Assembly (NCBI GenBank): GCA_020284085.1
Contig: JACEVL010000964.1
Span: forward strand, 62,001-126,000
Length of the DNA: 64,000 nt
Direction: 5' to 3'
Origin: Aporrectodea caliginosa
Taxonomy: Eukaryota; Annelida; Clitellata; Crassiclitellata; Lumbricidae
Below, in pieces: positions 11,864 through 23,744 of this stretch (positions within the stretch are counted from its first letter, which is position 1; every line of letters starts with the position of its first letter). The position numbers and the translations under genes were made by a program. The notes under the pieces were generated by a model. The model was not told the origin of the DNA and searched no databases. It was given only the letters and a program-made list of their open reading frames with translations.

Positions 11864-12653
11864 CAGGGTCGTTTTTAAGGTCGTCGTAGACCCTAGGCAA
11901 TCTTGCTTTCATAGGCCCCAACTCAATTACTGCCAGCTCTGAAATTGATATTTTTTAATGACGAGCCAGTGGCAATATTTTTCCAGCAAGTGGCGGGACA
12001 GGGTGCCGACGGCACCTGAGCCAAATGGGGTAGGTTCTGGGAGGGAGCTCGGTGAGTCCGTCCATAGAAAATTTTTGCAAAACTAAATCTTAAACGGTGC
12101 GGTTGGTGTTTTTACCATACAAACAATCAAATTAGGTTTAAAATCTTTATTTTTACCTTCATTATCAGTACAAACATCAAATAAAACTCACGAAAGCGCT
12201 AAAAATGACAAACTTAATCTTTATTCTCAAATTGCGTAGTCTCACGACTATCCGTGAGCGCTTCTGTGAGACTCTTAAGTGGCGCTATATAAATGTCTTG
12301 TTACATTACATTACATTACATTTAGGCAATTTTCCGAGGTTCAAAAATAACTCATCGGTGGCCCAGAAATTGACACCCCTGTAATATAAGTGATTTTGCT
12401 AATGCAAAGAGCTGTAAAGTTCACATAGTCTAGGCTGTTGCACAACTCAACTTAACTTTAAGATAACAGGCCTATCTTAAAGTTAAACTGTTTCAGTACA
12501 GTTACAAAAATACTAATTTAGAAATTGAAATCTCCTTTTTTCATTTTCGAGTCAAATTCAATCATTTTTCAATATCTCATTTTCAGACTTTTGTAGGCCC
12601 CTGAAAGGTTCGTAGGCCCTAGGAACAGTGCCTATAGGATAAAACGGCCCTTG
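11864..12653. mobile_element. Probable nested hAT-like MITE
   Basis: The left end CAGGGTCGTTTTTAAGG resembles the reverse complement of the right end, CAAGGGCCGTTTTATCC. Inside, both arms carry a TAGRCCCTAGG motif near the end. A shared GCAGGA lies on each outer side, which is shorter than a full 8-bp duplication, so the call is tentative. Confidence 0.45.
12241..12322 (+). mobile_element. L2-type LINE/SINE 3' end with (ATTAC)n tail
   Basis: GAGCGCTTCTGTGAG ... GTGGCGCTATATAAATG followed by TTACATTACATTACATTAC. Same hairpin-plus-pentamer architecture as other non-LTR ends in the window. Confidence 0.6.
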
Positions 12654-12844
12654 AGCAGGATAGGCGAAGGGAACGTCCGATCACGGAATCATGGGAACGA
12701 AAGTCTTGCCCCAGTACCTTTTACTAAAAGTCGGCGCCTATGCACGCTGGCTAGATGCATTGTGTTCTGTGTTATCTATTTTTAGTTAATTTATATACAG
12801 CCTTTTCGAGAACAAATTACTCATTGGCGCCCTTACGTCCGAGC

Positions 12845-12975
12845 AAGTAAGTTAAAGTAAGTAAGTGTGTTCTTTATTTAACGCTGACAAACGCACAGCG
12901 CTTCACATACAAAGTTATCAAATAGTAGCAGAAAAGTTAGTAAATAATAAATGAAAAAACACTGTGGCCTAGCTG
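12845..12975 (-). mobile_element. Non-LTR 3' end with (TTAC)n tail, reversed
   Basis: AAGTAAGTAAGT followed by GTTCTTTATTTAACGCTGACAA and AGCGCTTCACATAC. In reverse complement this is a body with GTGAAGCGCT and TAAATAAAGAAC running into ACTTACTT. No coding part remains. Confidence 0.5.
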
Positions 12976-13348
12976 TACAACATCCTAGCCAGGAAACCGC
13001 GCCTGGTGAGGGATTCAAACCTAGAAATAACAAGGTTATTTGAGCGTGGGCGCAGATCGTGACAAATATATATATACCAGTATTTGGAATTTGTTAGCCT
13101 TAAAACAATTAATTAGTTAGCCTTAAGACAGTAAGTTGCAACGAACACAAATGACATCACTTTTAAGTAATAATAATATAACTTATAACTCGGCCGTACC
13201 GCTACAAGGGCGCCTAAATATATTCAAAGTAAGGTTGGTATGCTGAGCAAGTGCGTTATTAAACATTTCAGTATTCTCGTTCGTGCACCTATTGCTATGC
13301 CTCACTGACTTCGTGAAACGCTTTAGTTCTACTAGATCTACATATCTA

Positions 13349-13948
13349 CACGGTGATTCAATAAAAAGTAAGCCAAACTTTATAAACAAATATTAAAGCT
13401 TGAACTATATTTTATTAATAATATTTTAAAAATAAAAACATGCACATATATACTTTTTCATTTTAATGACTTCCGGTTTTTATTTCCTACTCAAAAAAGC
13501 AGACGATAATACAATTAAAAACATAAACAAGAAACTAGCAATTTCCGAAAAAAGCCATTTAGTAAGGAAGATTTACACATGATAAAAGGTTTGAGGGAAT
13601 CCAAGAATTACAGCAGCCGTCAATTTCTACAAGAGTCTCTAGAAAAACACTGGACCAGAAGCGGATTAGATAAATTGCTTCGAAAAATTAGCGGAACAGG
13701 GTCAGTCGACCGCGTCATTGGTAGTGGCAGACGAAGGTCATCGCGCACTGAAGAAAACGTTGCCCAATGGCGCCAGCGCCTCCAGGCTTACGTGCAAGCA
13801 GAAGGAGGACATTTTGAACATCTTCTTTAATTAAATGATTAAACCATACTACTGAGAGTTTCTTCACAAAAAAATTTAATACTTTTTTCATGTTAGAAGT
13901 ACTTATATGAAATACAAAGTTTGGCTTACTTTTTATTGAATCACCGTG
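13349..13948 (+). mobile_element. Tc1/mariner element, internally deleted
   Basis: Terminal inverted repeats of about 34 bp (CACGGTGATTCAATAAAAAG, then TAAGCCAAACTTT) flank a 600-bp body. A TA dinucleotide borders each end (13347-13348 and 13949-13950), the Tc1/mariner target duplication. The interior encodes a shortened transposase. The right end is only 7 bp from a solo LTR. Confidence 0.9.
13579..13830 (+). pseudogene. Tc1-type transposase, N-terminus fused to C-terminus
   Basis: An 83-residue frame from ATG to TAA. Residues 1-55 (with SRQFLQESLEKHWTRSGLDK and GTGSVDRVIGSGRRRSSRT) match the N-terminal helix-turn-helix and GRPR-like linker of Tc1/IS630-type transposases. It then passes in frame directly to the usual C-terminal end QWRQRLQAYVQAEGGHFEHL. 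The DDE catalytic domain, about three quarters of the normal 330-350 residues, is missing. The deletion keeps the frame, so a DNA-binding peptide could in principle be made, but that is inference. Confidence 0.8.
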
Positions 13949-13955
13949 TATATAC

Positions 13956-14808
13956 TGTGAGGAAGTAGGTTCCTCACAGAACAGTAAACGGACATTCTGG
14001 TTTAAACCGGCCTGGGGGAATTAATAATATGCAAGGGCTGGGGATTCAGGGCTTAGGGGTTGACACCGGCCGCCTGAGAGAGCCAGCCATCGGCCGGCTG
14101 GCTGACCTGTGGGGTGAGGGAAGAGGTGATTGGCCAGTGAGGAGAGCAGGCAGGCTTGGCTCAGGCAGGCCAACGGAAAGAGGAGCTCGGTCATTCTGTG
14201 GCTGACCGTGAAGGACAAGGGTTGTCTAGAAAGGAGAGCACGAGACCGAGGGACAAAGACAAAGAAGACCAGAGAGGAGCCTGGCCAGTACAGTACATCA
14301 AGGGTGAGATAGTATAGGAAGACAATACGAAATTGTGATAAGCTGTATATTGATAGTACTGTCCACTTTGTTTGACCTGGGGTCTGGAGTTATAGGCCCC
14401 AGTGTTGTTTAAAGTGGCCAGCCAGATTCTTGTGTCTCAATCTTATGCCATTGATTACTGTTTTAGAATCTCATGTGACACTTATCATTGTTTTACATTC
14501 TAGCAATACAAGATTATATTTTGGGTTTTAGTCTTTACATCTATATAGCTAGGCTGCTAGGCTATATTCTATCCCATGTTCCCCCATTCTAGCCGGGGTG
14601 CTTACCCTATTGGGCCACGTGGTGGGTATGCAGGGCCGGGACCTGAACTCCCGCGGCTTGAACCCGGATTCACTAGCCATGAGTCCCTGCTTGACCCGGA
14701 GGCGCGGATGCCATCGGCCACCTGGCAAGGTAAACCCGGCCTGCATTTGGCCCATGAGGGACACCCTGGTTATCCAGGTCATGAATGTAAGGTGGGGAGT
14801 TCCTCACA
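13956..14808. mobile_element. Solo LTR of an LTR retrotransposon
   Basis: Starts TGTGAGGAAGTAGG and ends GGGGAGTTCCTCACA, giving the TG...CA ends and short inverted repeat (TGTGAGGAA/TTCCTCACA) usual for Ty3/gypsy-type LTRs. ATAC occurs immediately outside both ends (13952-13955 and 14809-14812), a 4-bp target duplication. No internal retroviral-like genes are present, so recombination between two LTRs left one. Strand is not settled. Confidence 0.7.
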
Positions 14809-14880
14809 ATACATATCTGTATATTGCGTCCGTATACAGCGTTATTGTCCGTCTCTGAATAGCCCTGAATAAATACATAT

Positions 14881-15058
14881 TTTTAAATTTCTAAAACGCT
14901 ACTCCAAGATTAAGCGCAGGGCGCCAGCTTATTCACGAGCGCTGCGTCATGTCAGAGGGGTTGTCCAGAAATGTCAATGGAAGAACAGAGTACGGTTGCC
15001 ATAGAGACCAGAGATGGAGGTCGATCAGCTGCTAAGGCGGGTTTCGTTGAGGATGGGC
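14881..15058 (-). mobile_element. SINE-like family T (TTACGA-type tail)
   Basis: Reads on the minus strand from about 15058 (ATCCTCAACGAAAC) to a conserved GCGCTCGTGAATAAGCTGG block, a CCCTGCGCTTA stretch and GCGTTTTAGAAATTTA. Copies of the same order lie at 16935, 26020, 39712, 42122 and 43545, usually next to a (TTACGA)n tail. The 5' end of this copy is only about 20 bp from the splice donor of dehydrogenase exon 2. Confidence 0.7.
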
Positions 15059-15078
15059 GTCTAAGACCACGTACTTAC

Positions 15079-15340
15079 CGAAGTCCATCAGTAAAGGCTT
15101 CCACTCCATATTTAGATACGCAATATGGCAGCCAGATGGGGACAGCGATACGGCCAGCGGCACTTGCTACGTTCACCACTCGACCTTTCTCCATCTTAAC
15201 CAAAGGCAGAAACGTCAGAGTGACGTCAATAAGACCCCACAGGTTGATATCAGATGGTCTCTTGTAATCGTTAACGGTCAGCCAGTCAGGTGCACCGGAA
15301 TCCAGTAAGACACCCGCGTTGTTCAGAACGCCCCAAAGAC
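15079..15340 (-). CDS. Short-chain dehydrogenase (RDH16/HSD17B6-like), exon 2
   Basis: Acceptor TGCTGCTTTAG and donor CG|GTAAGT frame a 262-bp exon whose phase fits exons 1 and 3. Numbering from the exon 1 ATG, it encodes residues 109-196: GLWGVLNNAG (the NNAG motif at 115-118), a catalytic-type Asn 141 in DINLWG, the serine strand VVNVASAAGR (Ser168), and the YxxxK active site YCVSKYGVEAF (Tyr181, Lys185). All catalytic residues of the classical short-chain dehydrogenase fold are present. Family members act on retinol or 3-alpha/17-beta hydroxysteroids with NAD(P); the substrate cannot be told here. A SINE abuts the donor side. Confidence 0.9.
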
Positions 15341-15710
15341 CTAAAGCAGCATAGGGTTACGAATCTTACATATTGTGACATTGATTGGAAGATTCCTGTA
15401 AAGTAAAGTAGAGAAATTCTACTTACTTTGTAACTCGTAGCTTTTGCGCTTATTGCTGACATTGTCGAGCACTCTAGCAATAGCTTACTACTGACGATGC
15501 CATGTATAAATGGCGGCAATTACCACTACAATTACTCAGAATGCTGCAAACGCGTTGTAAGGTCAAGTTAAGACTGTTGAAAGCCTGTTTTAAGCTAGAG
15601 TACAGTGGAAGCCTGCTGTAACATAAAGTAAAGAATTATGCAATTTGCTGCAAGTTCTAAAATAAAGATGAAGAATTGCGTCATTCAAGTAAATCTCTAT
15701 CAACTACAGT

Positions 15711-15930
15711 GGGGCGCGGTGGTGTAGGGTATGTTAGGTGCCTTGCAGCCGGAGGGTTGCAGGTTCGAATCCAACTCAAGCCGTCCGCGTAAGGACCTTG
15801 AGCAAGTCCTTCGCGCACAATTGCTCTGCAATATAATTGCTTCTGCGCCGCCGAGGCGTGTGCACTTCTGAGCCTAGGGCAACCTTAGTAAGAAGGGCGA
15901 TATCAAATATCAGTTGTATTGTATTGTAGA
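15711..15930 (+). mobile_element. tRNA-derived SINE, single head
   Basis: GGGGCGCGGTGGTGTAGGG followed by GGTTGCAGGTTCGAATCC, a tRNA-like A-box/B-box (GGTTCGAATCC fits the B-box consensus). Then CTTGAGCAAGTCCTTCGCGC, and a decayed GAGC...GGGCGATATCAA hairpin with a TATTG tail. Same family as the second heads at 30195 and 53398. Lies in intron 1 of the dehydrogenase. Confidence 0.8.
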
Positions 15931-16576
15931 CTCCAAAATAGGTGTGAAGAAGATCTATTGAAGTTGCAACCAACTAAGGAATCCATACGAAGGATTTAAA
16001 ACCAAATTTACTTAACTTAAGCACATCTAGGTCGTTGAAGTGTAACGACAGTCAATGAGACCTCAGATTATAGTCCAAGAATTTGCTCTGGCCATAATTA
16101 TTTGCTAACCAGTAGACCATAACGGTGACACAGGAATACATACTACAGGTGATGAAATTCCCTCAAGTCATGTCTTTGATTTGACATCATTCGTCAACCA
16201 AGGAAAGCTCGAAAAACATTTTAGGACGATACAATTCCAAAGCATCGCGTAAATTGTGGTCATTATACAATTCATCCGCGCTCCAGCTCCATGGACTTTT
16301 CCGGATGATGATGCAAGTTTATGAAAGTCGTTACCGTGCCTGTTCCGCTACAGGCTTATAGTATTATACATGATCATGAAATTTTAAACAACTACCTAGT
16401 ACTTAAAGAATGATAAAATGATATTGCCCGGTTTGTTCAATTTTCTTACAAAGTGATTTTAAGTGAATAGTGAATTATATGCAAGGCCTAGGCCCAGAGA
16501 CTGTCATAGTCAACATCATAAAACAACTGAAGGCCTTAACGTCTTTTGAGTTAAACAGCATCAAAAACCCGCTTAC

Positions 16577-16901
16577 CTTTTTCCTTCGGAATTTTATCTT
16601 TGACGTATGCGAATGATTTTTCAATGCTCTCATGGTTGCTCACGTCCATTGAGACGACCTGAAGACGTTCAGAGCAGGATTTCTTCAGCTCCGTTTCCCC
16701 CTTCTCCGAGTAACATCCGGCAAACACGTGACATCCCAGCTGATCCAATCTCTTCGCTATCAAGTTCCCAAATCCAGTATCACACCCAGTCACCAGGATG
16801 TAACGATTCGAGTAGTTTCCTACTCGTGGAATCCGGATGAGAAGATCCAAGATTTTATAAACGATGAATAATAGAACGATGCAGGCTGCGAAATAAATCA
16901 T
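16577..16901 (-). CDS. Short-chain dehydrogenase (RDH16/HSD17B6-like), exon 1
   Basis: Start taken at the ATG at 16901; upstream TTTGTTTGTCAG looks like a splice acceptor, so a 5' untranslated exon may precede it. Residues 2-22 (IYFAACIVLLFIVYKILDLL) form the N-terminal membrane anchor usual in this family. Residues 34-45 are YILVTGCDTGFG, the Rossmann TGxxxGxG cofactor site. VSMDVSNHESI follows at about residue 86-96. The exon ends at GAAAAAG|GTAAGC in phase 1, and exon 2 continues as GLWGVLNNAG. With exons 2 and 3 it gives about 250 of an expected 310-320 residues. Expected location is the endoplasmic reticulum membrane, by family knowledge. Confidence 0.9.
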
Positions 16902-16934
16902 CTTCCCTGACAAACAAAATCATCAGAGATTCGT

Positions 16935-17022
16935 AGTCGTAATCGTAAACATTCAAATTTCCAAAGCTCTAGGCCCCTACTACCAAGCTATGCGCAGGGC
17001 ATTGACTAGCGCTGCACGATAT
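16935..17022 (-). mobile_element. SINE-like family T fragment
   Basis: CGTAGTCGTAATCGTAAAC (tail, reversed) followed by TTCCAAAGCTCTAGG and GCGCAGGGCA...AGCGCTGC. Truncated copy just upstream of the dehydrogenase start. Confidence 0.6.
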
Positions 17023-18054
17023 GTAGAAGCTCTATGCACAGACTTTAAAACGTGCGCAAAGTCGTACAAGTACTGTTTTCTCCAATTGGCAATCAATCAA
17101 TATTCGTTTATAGAAAATAATCAAGCTGACACAGCTTTATGGCAAAAATTAGAAAACAGTTGTCAGCTTGTTCAGAGGATACGGGGCCTACCTGTGGACC
17201 CACCGGCAGACCCTCCCGGAGCCTTCTCATCAGATCTTAGTACATGTTCCTATAGAGTAGCCGTGGTATGAAGTTCCGGTCATCTTTCTGTGGCAGGGTA
17301 AACCCTTGCGCCCGGGGTCGGAGGCAATTTGACTATTTGACCTCTATAACTTGATTTTAATAACATGAACATAAAGTTATCTAAAAATGAATATATTAGT
17401 TTAAGTAAAGTCAGTCAAAAGGTAAACGGAGATTTAAAAAAACAATTCATTGGCTCAATCCCCTAATTCCTTCAGTTCACCTAATGCCAATCTGCCATGC
17501 TATTTACCTGAAACAGATATTATAACTTCACATGCAAAAGTACAACAGACAACGTTTAGTTTGTTTCTATGACAAGCGTGTTAGGCCTATAATATAATAT
17601 TGCGTCGATATAGACCGACCTGTGTTGCAGAAGTACTAAAAACTAACTACCAGGTAGCTCAATTCTCCGGCAATAATTTCATTAACTGTTTCAACATAGC
17701 CTGCCGCTCTAAAACTGACATTAATCTTCTCTTTCTTCAGACACGGTCCAAGAGCTGCAGCTTCACTTGAGGCCGCCGCCTGTGTATTGAGCGCTAGGCT
17801 GTGCTTGCACTACTTAAAGGTGGAGCAGTGTTTAGATCTGCTACCATTGTCGTCATTCCCAGGTTCTTACACTAGTTGTTTGGTAGCGACTGGTGAAATA
17901 TGGTACTTAGGTATTTTCTCCTCGGTCGTTTGACGGGTTTCAACAATTCAACTTGTTTCTCAGCCTCTAAAACTTGTATTATTAGGCATTCTGGCAGGCC
18001 TAATAGATCAGCGGAAAATAGACCTGCAAACACATTCATTATTGGCCTACGTAT
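17023..18054. other. No gene recognised
   Basis: Unique-looking sequence upstream of the dehydrogenase; probably contains its promoter, but no TATA box or spliced leader exon could be singled out. Confidence 0.3.
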
Positions 18055-18908
<854 letters not shown>

Positions 18909-18929
18909 CTACGTATACATGCACAAACA

Positions 18930-19150
18930 CACAAACAAGCATACATAGTACATGCACATAAATATATGCATACATATTACGTACATACACATACATACAA
19001 AACATACATACATATATACATACATGCATGCATACATACATACATACACACACACTTACTCACAATCATGCATACATGCTTACGTATACATACTTACGTA
19101 CATATACGTGCACACATAATACATACTATACAATACATAATACATAGTTG
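18930..19150. repeat. (ATAC)n/(ACAT)n low-complexity
   Basis: Imperfect TACA tetramers; open frames here are repeat by-products. Confidence 0.85.
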
Positions 19151-19559
19151 TTAAAAACGGAATAAAAACGGACAAAAAGGTTGGTTTTTTCAAAAACTTT
19201 AAAAAACGGAAAATACGGAAAAGAAAATAATTTGGCTTTGTTACATCTTGTACTGCATTTTAATATTAAAAGCCTTGGTTACACAATTTAATTTTACTCA
19301 TAAAATAACACAACTTTATTAGTAAACACCAAGTAACTTTAGTCTACAACAACGGGAGAAACAATGTCTACAACAATGGCAGAAACTTTTTTTGGGGGGC
19401 ACGATAGCGCATTGGATAACACACTGGCATAGAGAGCGAGAGGTACCGTGATCGAGTACCGTAGGCGGACATGCTTTGTAGGCTGCTATTAGCGCCGTGT
19501 ATTGCAGGCTGTATGTTCTGTTAGTACTTGAGATTTATGTCTTGTCATTTGTGTTCTTG

Positions 19560-19665
19560 TGAATTGTTTAATTGTCATAACATGTAAATGTACAGCGCAG
19601 TGCGTTTGTCAGGCGCTTCATTAAAGGAGAGATATTATATTATTATTATTATTATTATTATTATT
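19560..19665 (+). mobile_element. Non-LTR 3' tail fragment with (ATT)n
   Basis: GCGTTTGTCAGGCGCTTCATTAAAG followed by an ATT microsatellite; hairpin-plus-tail architecture as elsewhere. Confidence 0.4.
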
Positions 19666-20711
19666 TCATTTTTTATAAGTATGTTTTAACAAGAAATTTA
19701 GAAATTAAAAATATTGAAATCTTTTCAAATTTTAATTGTAGACATAAGTCCACTAAGTCCATGCTGACATAAACTAACACAATTAAAAACTAAACTTTGT
19801 AAGTAAAAAGTGTAGTCTACTTGATTAAAAGTTGTACATACAATGTTTACTTATATAAGAACTTGATATTTAGTAGTAACAGTCAGTTTATCAGTCAGTC
19901 GAAGATTACTGTGTAAAAACACAATATTTCGCATTTTGGATAACTTAGAAATTCAAATAACTTTTATAAATTGTATTTCTTATCTTGTACTGTGCTATTT
20001 ATTTCTCAAAATTATTACATTAAATAGCGACGTAAATTAGCTCAATCCTTGAAAGTACGGAGACAACCTAAGGGACACCAGACAAAAATAAATCTAAACA
20101 GATAGTAAGAGATAGTAAATAAATAAATAAAGTTACATACAAAAATAAAAACTGAAAAAAGTGACGAAAAATAAAAAAACGAAAAAACGAGACTCTTTAG
20201 AAGAAATATAATAAAAAAAACGATAAAACGGTTTAAACAACTATGCATAGGCCTACAAACAATCATCTTCACTGTCACCAGCAATGCTCTATCAGTAGGA
20301 AGCATAATATAATTTTATTGTAAAACCGACTAAGCCAATGATAACCTGATAATGCCCCGTGTTCCTGTTGAATGCAACCGTTGAACGTTGTAGACTCAAG
20401 ACAAACATAAATCTTTGAACTCTCCACGACAGAATGCTTACGAACCGTGCATGATTTATATACCTATCTCTATACTGTCTTGCACATTTTGTAACGGCCT
20501 GCAGTTGGTAAAACTCAATGTGGCGCATGGTCTGCTTTAATTAAATCAAGCAAATATATACTCCTCAGAAGTCTGCACTGTTTGCTACGCCCTGCAAAAT
20601 CAATAGCTCAATATGACTCCGGTTGAGTGTGTTTGAACATAATATCTTCTAGAATTCTTTAGTATTATCATGTGTAGAGAAAATCAGCCATCATGGCCTT
20701 TTGACACAGTA
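19666..20711. other. No gene recognised
   Basis: AT-rich single-copy-looking DNA. Short frames on the minus strand near 20042-20528 are low-complexity and show no conserved motif. Confidence 0.3.
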
Positions 20712-21066
20712 AATCGTTGTGTGGTATATCTTTGTGTTTAAATGCAAGTCAGGGCCATCCCAGTTTATATAGGCCTATTCGTTGTGTGGTATATCTTTGT
20801 GTTTAAATGTAAGTCAGGGCCATCCCAGTTTATATAGGCCTATTCGTTGTGTGGTATATCTTTGTGTTTAAATGTAAGTCAGTTTTTCTATTCGTTGTGT
20901 GGCATATCTTTGTGTTTAAATGCAAGTCAGGGCCATCCCAGTATATATAGGCCTATTCGTTGTGTGGTATATCTTTGTGTTTAAATGTAAGTCAGTTTAT
21001 CTATTCGTTGTGTGGTAGCCTATATCTTTGTGTTTAAATGTAAGTCAGGGTCATCCCAGTTTATCT
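20712..21066. repeat. Tandem repeat with alternating 65- and 48-bp units
   Basis: The start motif TCGTTGTGTGG recurs at about 20714, 20779, 20844, 20892, 20957 and 21005. Steps are 65, 65, 48, 65 and 48 bp. The 48-bp form lacks a 17-bp piece of the 65-bp form (the GGCCATCCCAGTTTATATA region). Units are nearly identical, so the array is young. Confidence 0.9.
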
Positions 21067-22209
21067 ATTGCGATGCATAACTACCTTTTATCATGGACCA
21101 GCATCGGCTTCACAGTGTCACCACGCTTTTCCAACGCTCCATTGGTCAAACACAAAGATATAAAGAACCTTTGACCCCAGCCGAAGCTAGTACTAATTCT
21201 ACTGCTTTAAATGTCAATGGAAACTATATTGGCTTTCTTAACGAAACAGAGGATTGGTAGCAACCATTCATAGCTAAAACTTTGGTTCATGCATATTGGA
21301 TAACATGAAATAACATAACAACGGTGTAAAGTGATTCAGAGGTCGTGTAACCTGCATTGCTGTCCATTTAGTTACATTATCTTGCGCTTTATAATTCGAT
21401 TTATACTACTACTAGTACCACCACCAGCACTACTAAGACTTACTGCAACTACCACCACTAGTCCACCACTATACTACAACTGCTGCTACCATTAGCAGTA
21501 TAACTACAATTTATAGTGACAATACTTTTCTTTATTGTGTTGTATAATCTGAACGCCATTACTGAATGGTTCGTGGAGAAAACAATTACTATAACAGGCT
21601 GACTAAATAAGCTATCAATCCATTTAAATCAGCGGAAATAAGCTGTTAAAGGCTTCATTTGTGGCCTTGGTAGACTAGACTTACATCACATTATTAAGAA
21701 ACGTCGCATGATGTTCTATAGGCGACTAGTTCATTCGACATCTAATTTTCTCCAGGATATTTTCTGGTGTTACGTTGTTGAGCACTTTCTTTGTGACTCT
21801 GAACTCGTCGGCATCTTGAACGGTAACTGTAGTTGCATAAATGATCTTTACGAACATTTTCGCAGTCTGTGCGTTTGAGTTTATGTTTGTTCAGATTTGT
21901 GCATGTATGTTTTGTTTCTGCCTTCGGGCGTAATAAAGTACTGATAAGCCCTTTTTCGTATTTATTTAGTAATATGTTCAAGTCTTAATTTATTTACTTA
22001 CTTATTATTACATGTTCAGTCAGTAAGTCTGAATCGAGGTGCGAATGGATGCTTAGTCAGGGTCATTGGCCAAAGAGAAATATGTGTCACTTTGTGATTA
22101 ATGTTAACGCATTTAAAACTCAACTCAAGCAGCTAGTTGTTATTCCTCTGGCATAGTTGCCTAGCTAGCGAGGGAGCGCTTTAAGAAAGTTCTTTGGGCT
22201 AGTCGTCAC
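21067..22209. other. No gene recognised
   Basis: Includes a CCATTGGTC motif followed by GATATAAAGA at about 21141-21166, which resembles a CCAAT/TATA promoter pair, but no coding exon follows. Also a (CACTAC)-like trinucleotide-rich patch near 21408-21500. Confidence 0.25.
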
Positions 22210-22425
22210 AAGACCCGATCTACTGACTATAGAAAAGGAGACATGTTTTATTCGAATCTATGTAGACTCTAAGACACGAGGTTTTTAACTCAAAACAAAC
22301 AACCTGACAGACGGATAGAGGGTAGACAGAGAGAGAGACACACACATATAGACAAGAGAGAGACACACAGATAGACAGACACGCAGACTGACGATTTGTC
22401 ATGTTTTCTAATGGCTGTGGTCTAT
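22210..22425. repeat. Dispersed direct repeat, copy 1
   Basis: From GACTATAGAAAAGGAGACATG through ACAGACGGATAGAGGGTAGAC to GACGATTTGTCATG; aligned almost base for base with copy 2 at 23228. Copy 1 has an extra GA/CA-rich stretch. Confidence 0.85.
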
Positions 22426-22764
22426 AATATCGGCGATGATATTATTATTTTCATTTAAGTGTATGCTATTTTATTTTATTGTATATTCGATTATAACCAT
22501 AAACCATAACCATGATTTTAATGGACCATCAAGGAGCAGAGTTAATATGATTACAATAGAAGATGTAAGGGACCAATAGAAAATTATGTAGGCTTAGAGC
22601 TTGTTTCTTCGAACTTCTGATTATATCACAGGCCTAGCTTCTTTGCTCGAACATTTAGCTACAATATAACATTTCACACATGTCATAAAATTTGACGGGT
22701 AGAGAGACAGGTAGAGAGAAAGATAGAGAAAGAAAGGGAGAGAGACGAAGGACATACAATGAGC

Positions 22765-22874
<110 letters not shown>

Positions 22875-23227
22875 CCAACAGGGGGCAGAGAGGGATGATT
22901 GACAGGTGGGTGGCAGATGAAAGAATTCACTGGTGGAAGGAAAGAGGACAAAAGGAAACGAGGTGGCAGAGAACGGCATTTGCGAAGTAACTGTCAAGTA
23001 GGGAAGATCGGAAAAAAGTCATCGATAGCGCATTTTCTAAACGACTTGAATTAGCATGGTGAATGACTTCCAACGATCACGGACTGTTCAAATTACGTTC
23101 TGTTTATCGCTTCTGTAAATACATTGTACAAAGTTAATTATAACCAAGGAATATCAAACAACGTCTCTGTGTCTCCGTGAGATGACAACAATCATCCACG
23201 TGCTAGGAGCAGAGCGTCCCATTTGAG

Positions 23228-23422
23228 GCGAGACCCGTTCTATTGACTATAGAAAAGGAGACATGTTTTATTCGAATCTATATAGACTCTAAGACACGTA
23301 GCTTTTGACTCAAGACATGCAACCTGACAGACGGATAGAGGGTAGACAGAGAGAGAGACACAGATAGACAGACACACAGACTGACGATTTGTCATGCTTT
23401 CTAAAGGCTACATGTGGTCTAT
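23228..23422. repeat. Dispersed direct repeat, copy 2
   Basis: Second copy of the 22210 sequence, same orientation, about 1 kb away. Confidence 0.85.
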
Positions 23423-23744
23423 ATGCACACAGATCTGACGGCGAAACGACCAGTGTCATGCAGAACTCCTTCACATTGTATCGGCAGATAACCAACAATA
23501 CAGAATTCATTATGTATCGTCATCAAACTGTCGCCATCGCGTCAACTCGCTTTTTAAACTGATAAAAACTGTGCAACAGCTCTTGCTATTCTCGCCAGAT
23601 AGGTGTTTCTTTATGCCTTTATTCACGGCTCAGAATATTGCCAAACGTAGATCACTGTCAGATGAACACAGTCTACAGCTAGAACATGTGCGCAATATGT
23701 AGGCATGTATGCATTCATGTATGCATCTGGACACCTGCTGTAAT

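Larger units (their letters stand above)
10359..12742. mobile_element. hAT element with exact 8-bp target duplication
   Basis: The left end reads CATAGGCGCCGACT and the right end is its perfect reverse complement AGTCGGCGCCTATG. The flanking 8 bp CACGCTGG occur on both sides (10351-10358 and 12743-12750). TIR type and 8-bp duplication identify hAT. Subterminal sequence on both sides contains the GCCCCAGTAC motif. Inside are a broken transposase, a probable second nested hAT and a LINE/SINE tail. It sits in intron 2 of the dehydrogenase. Confidence 0.92.

Noticed and set aside
14549..14872. GC-rich overlapping frames on both strands
   Set aside because: They lie in the solo LTR and show no domain.
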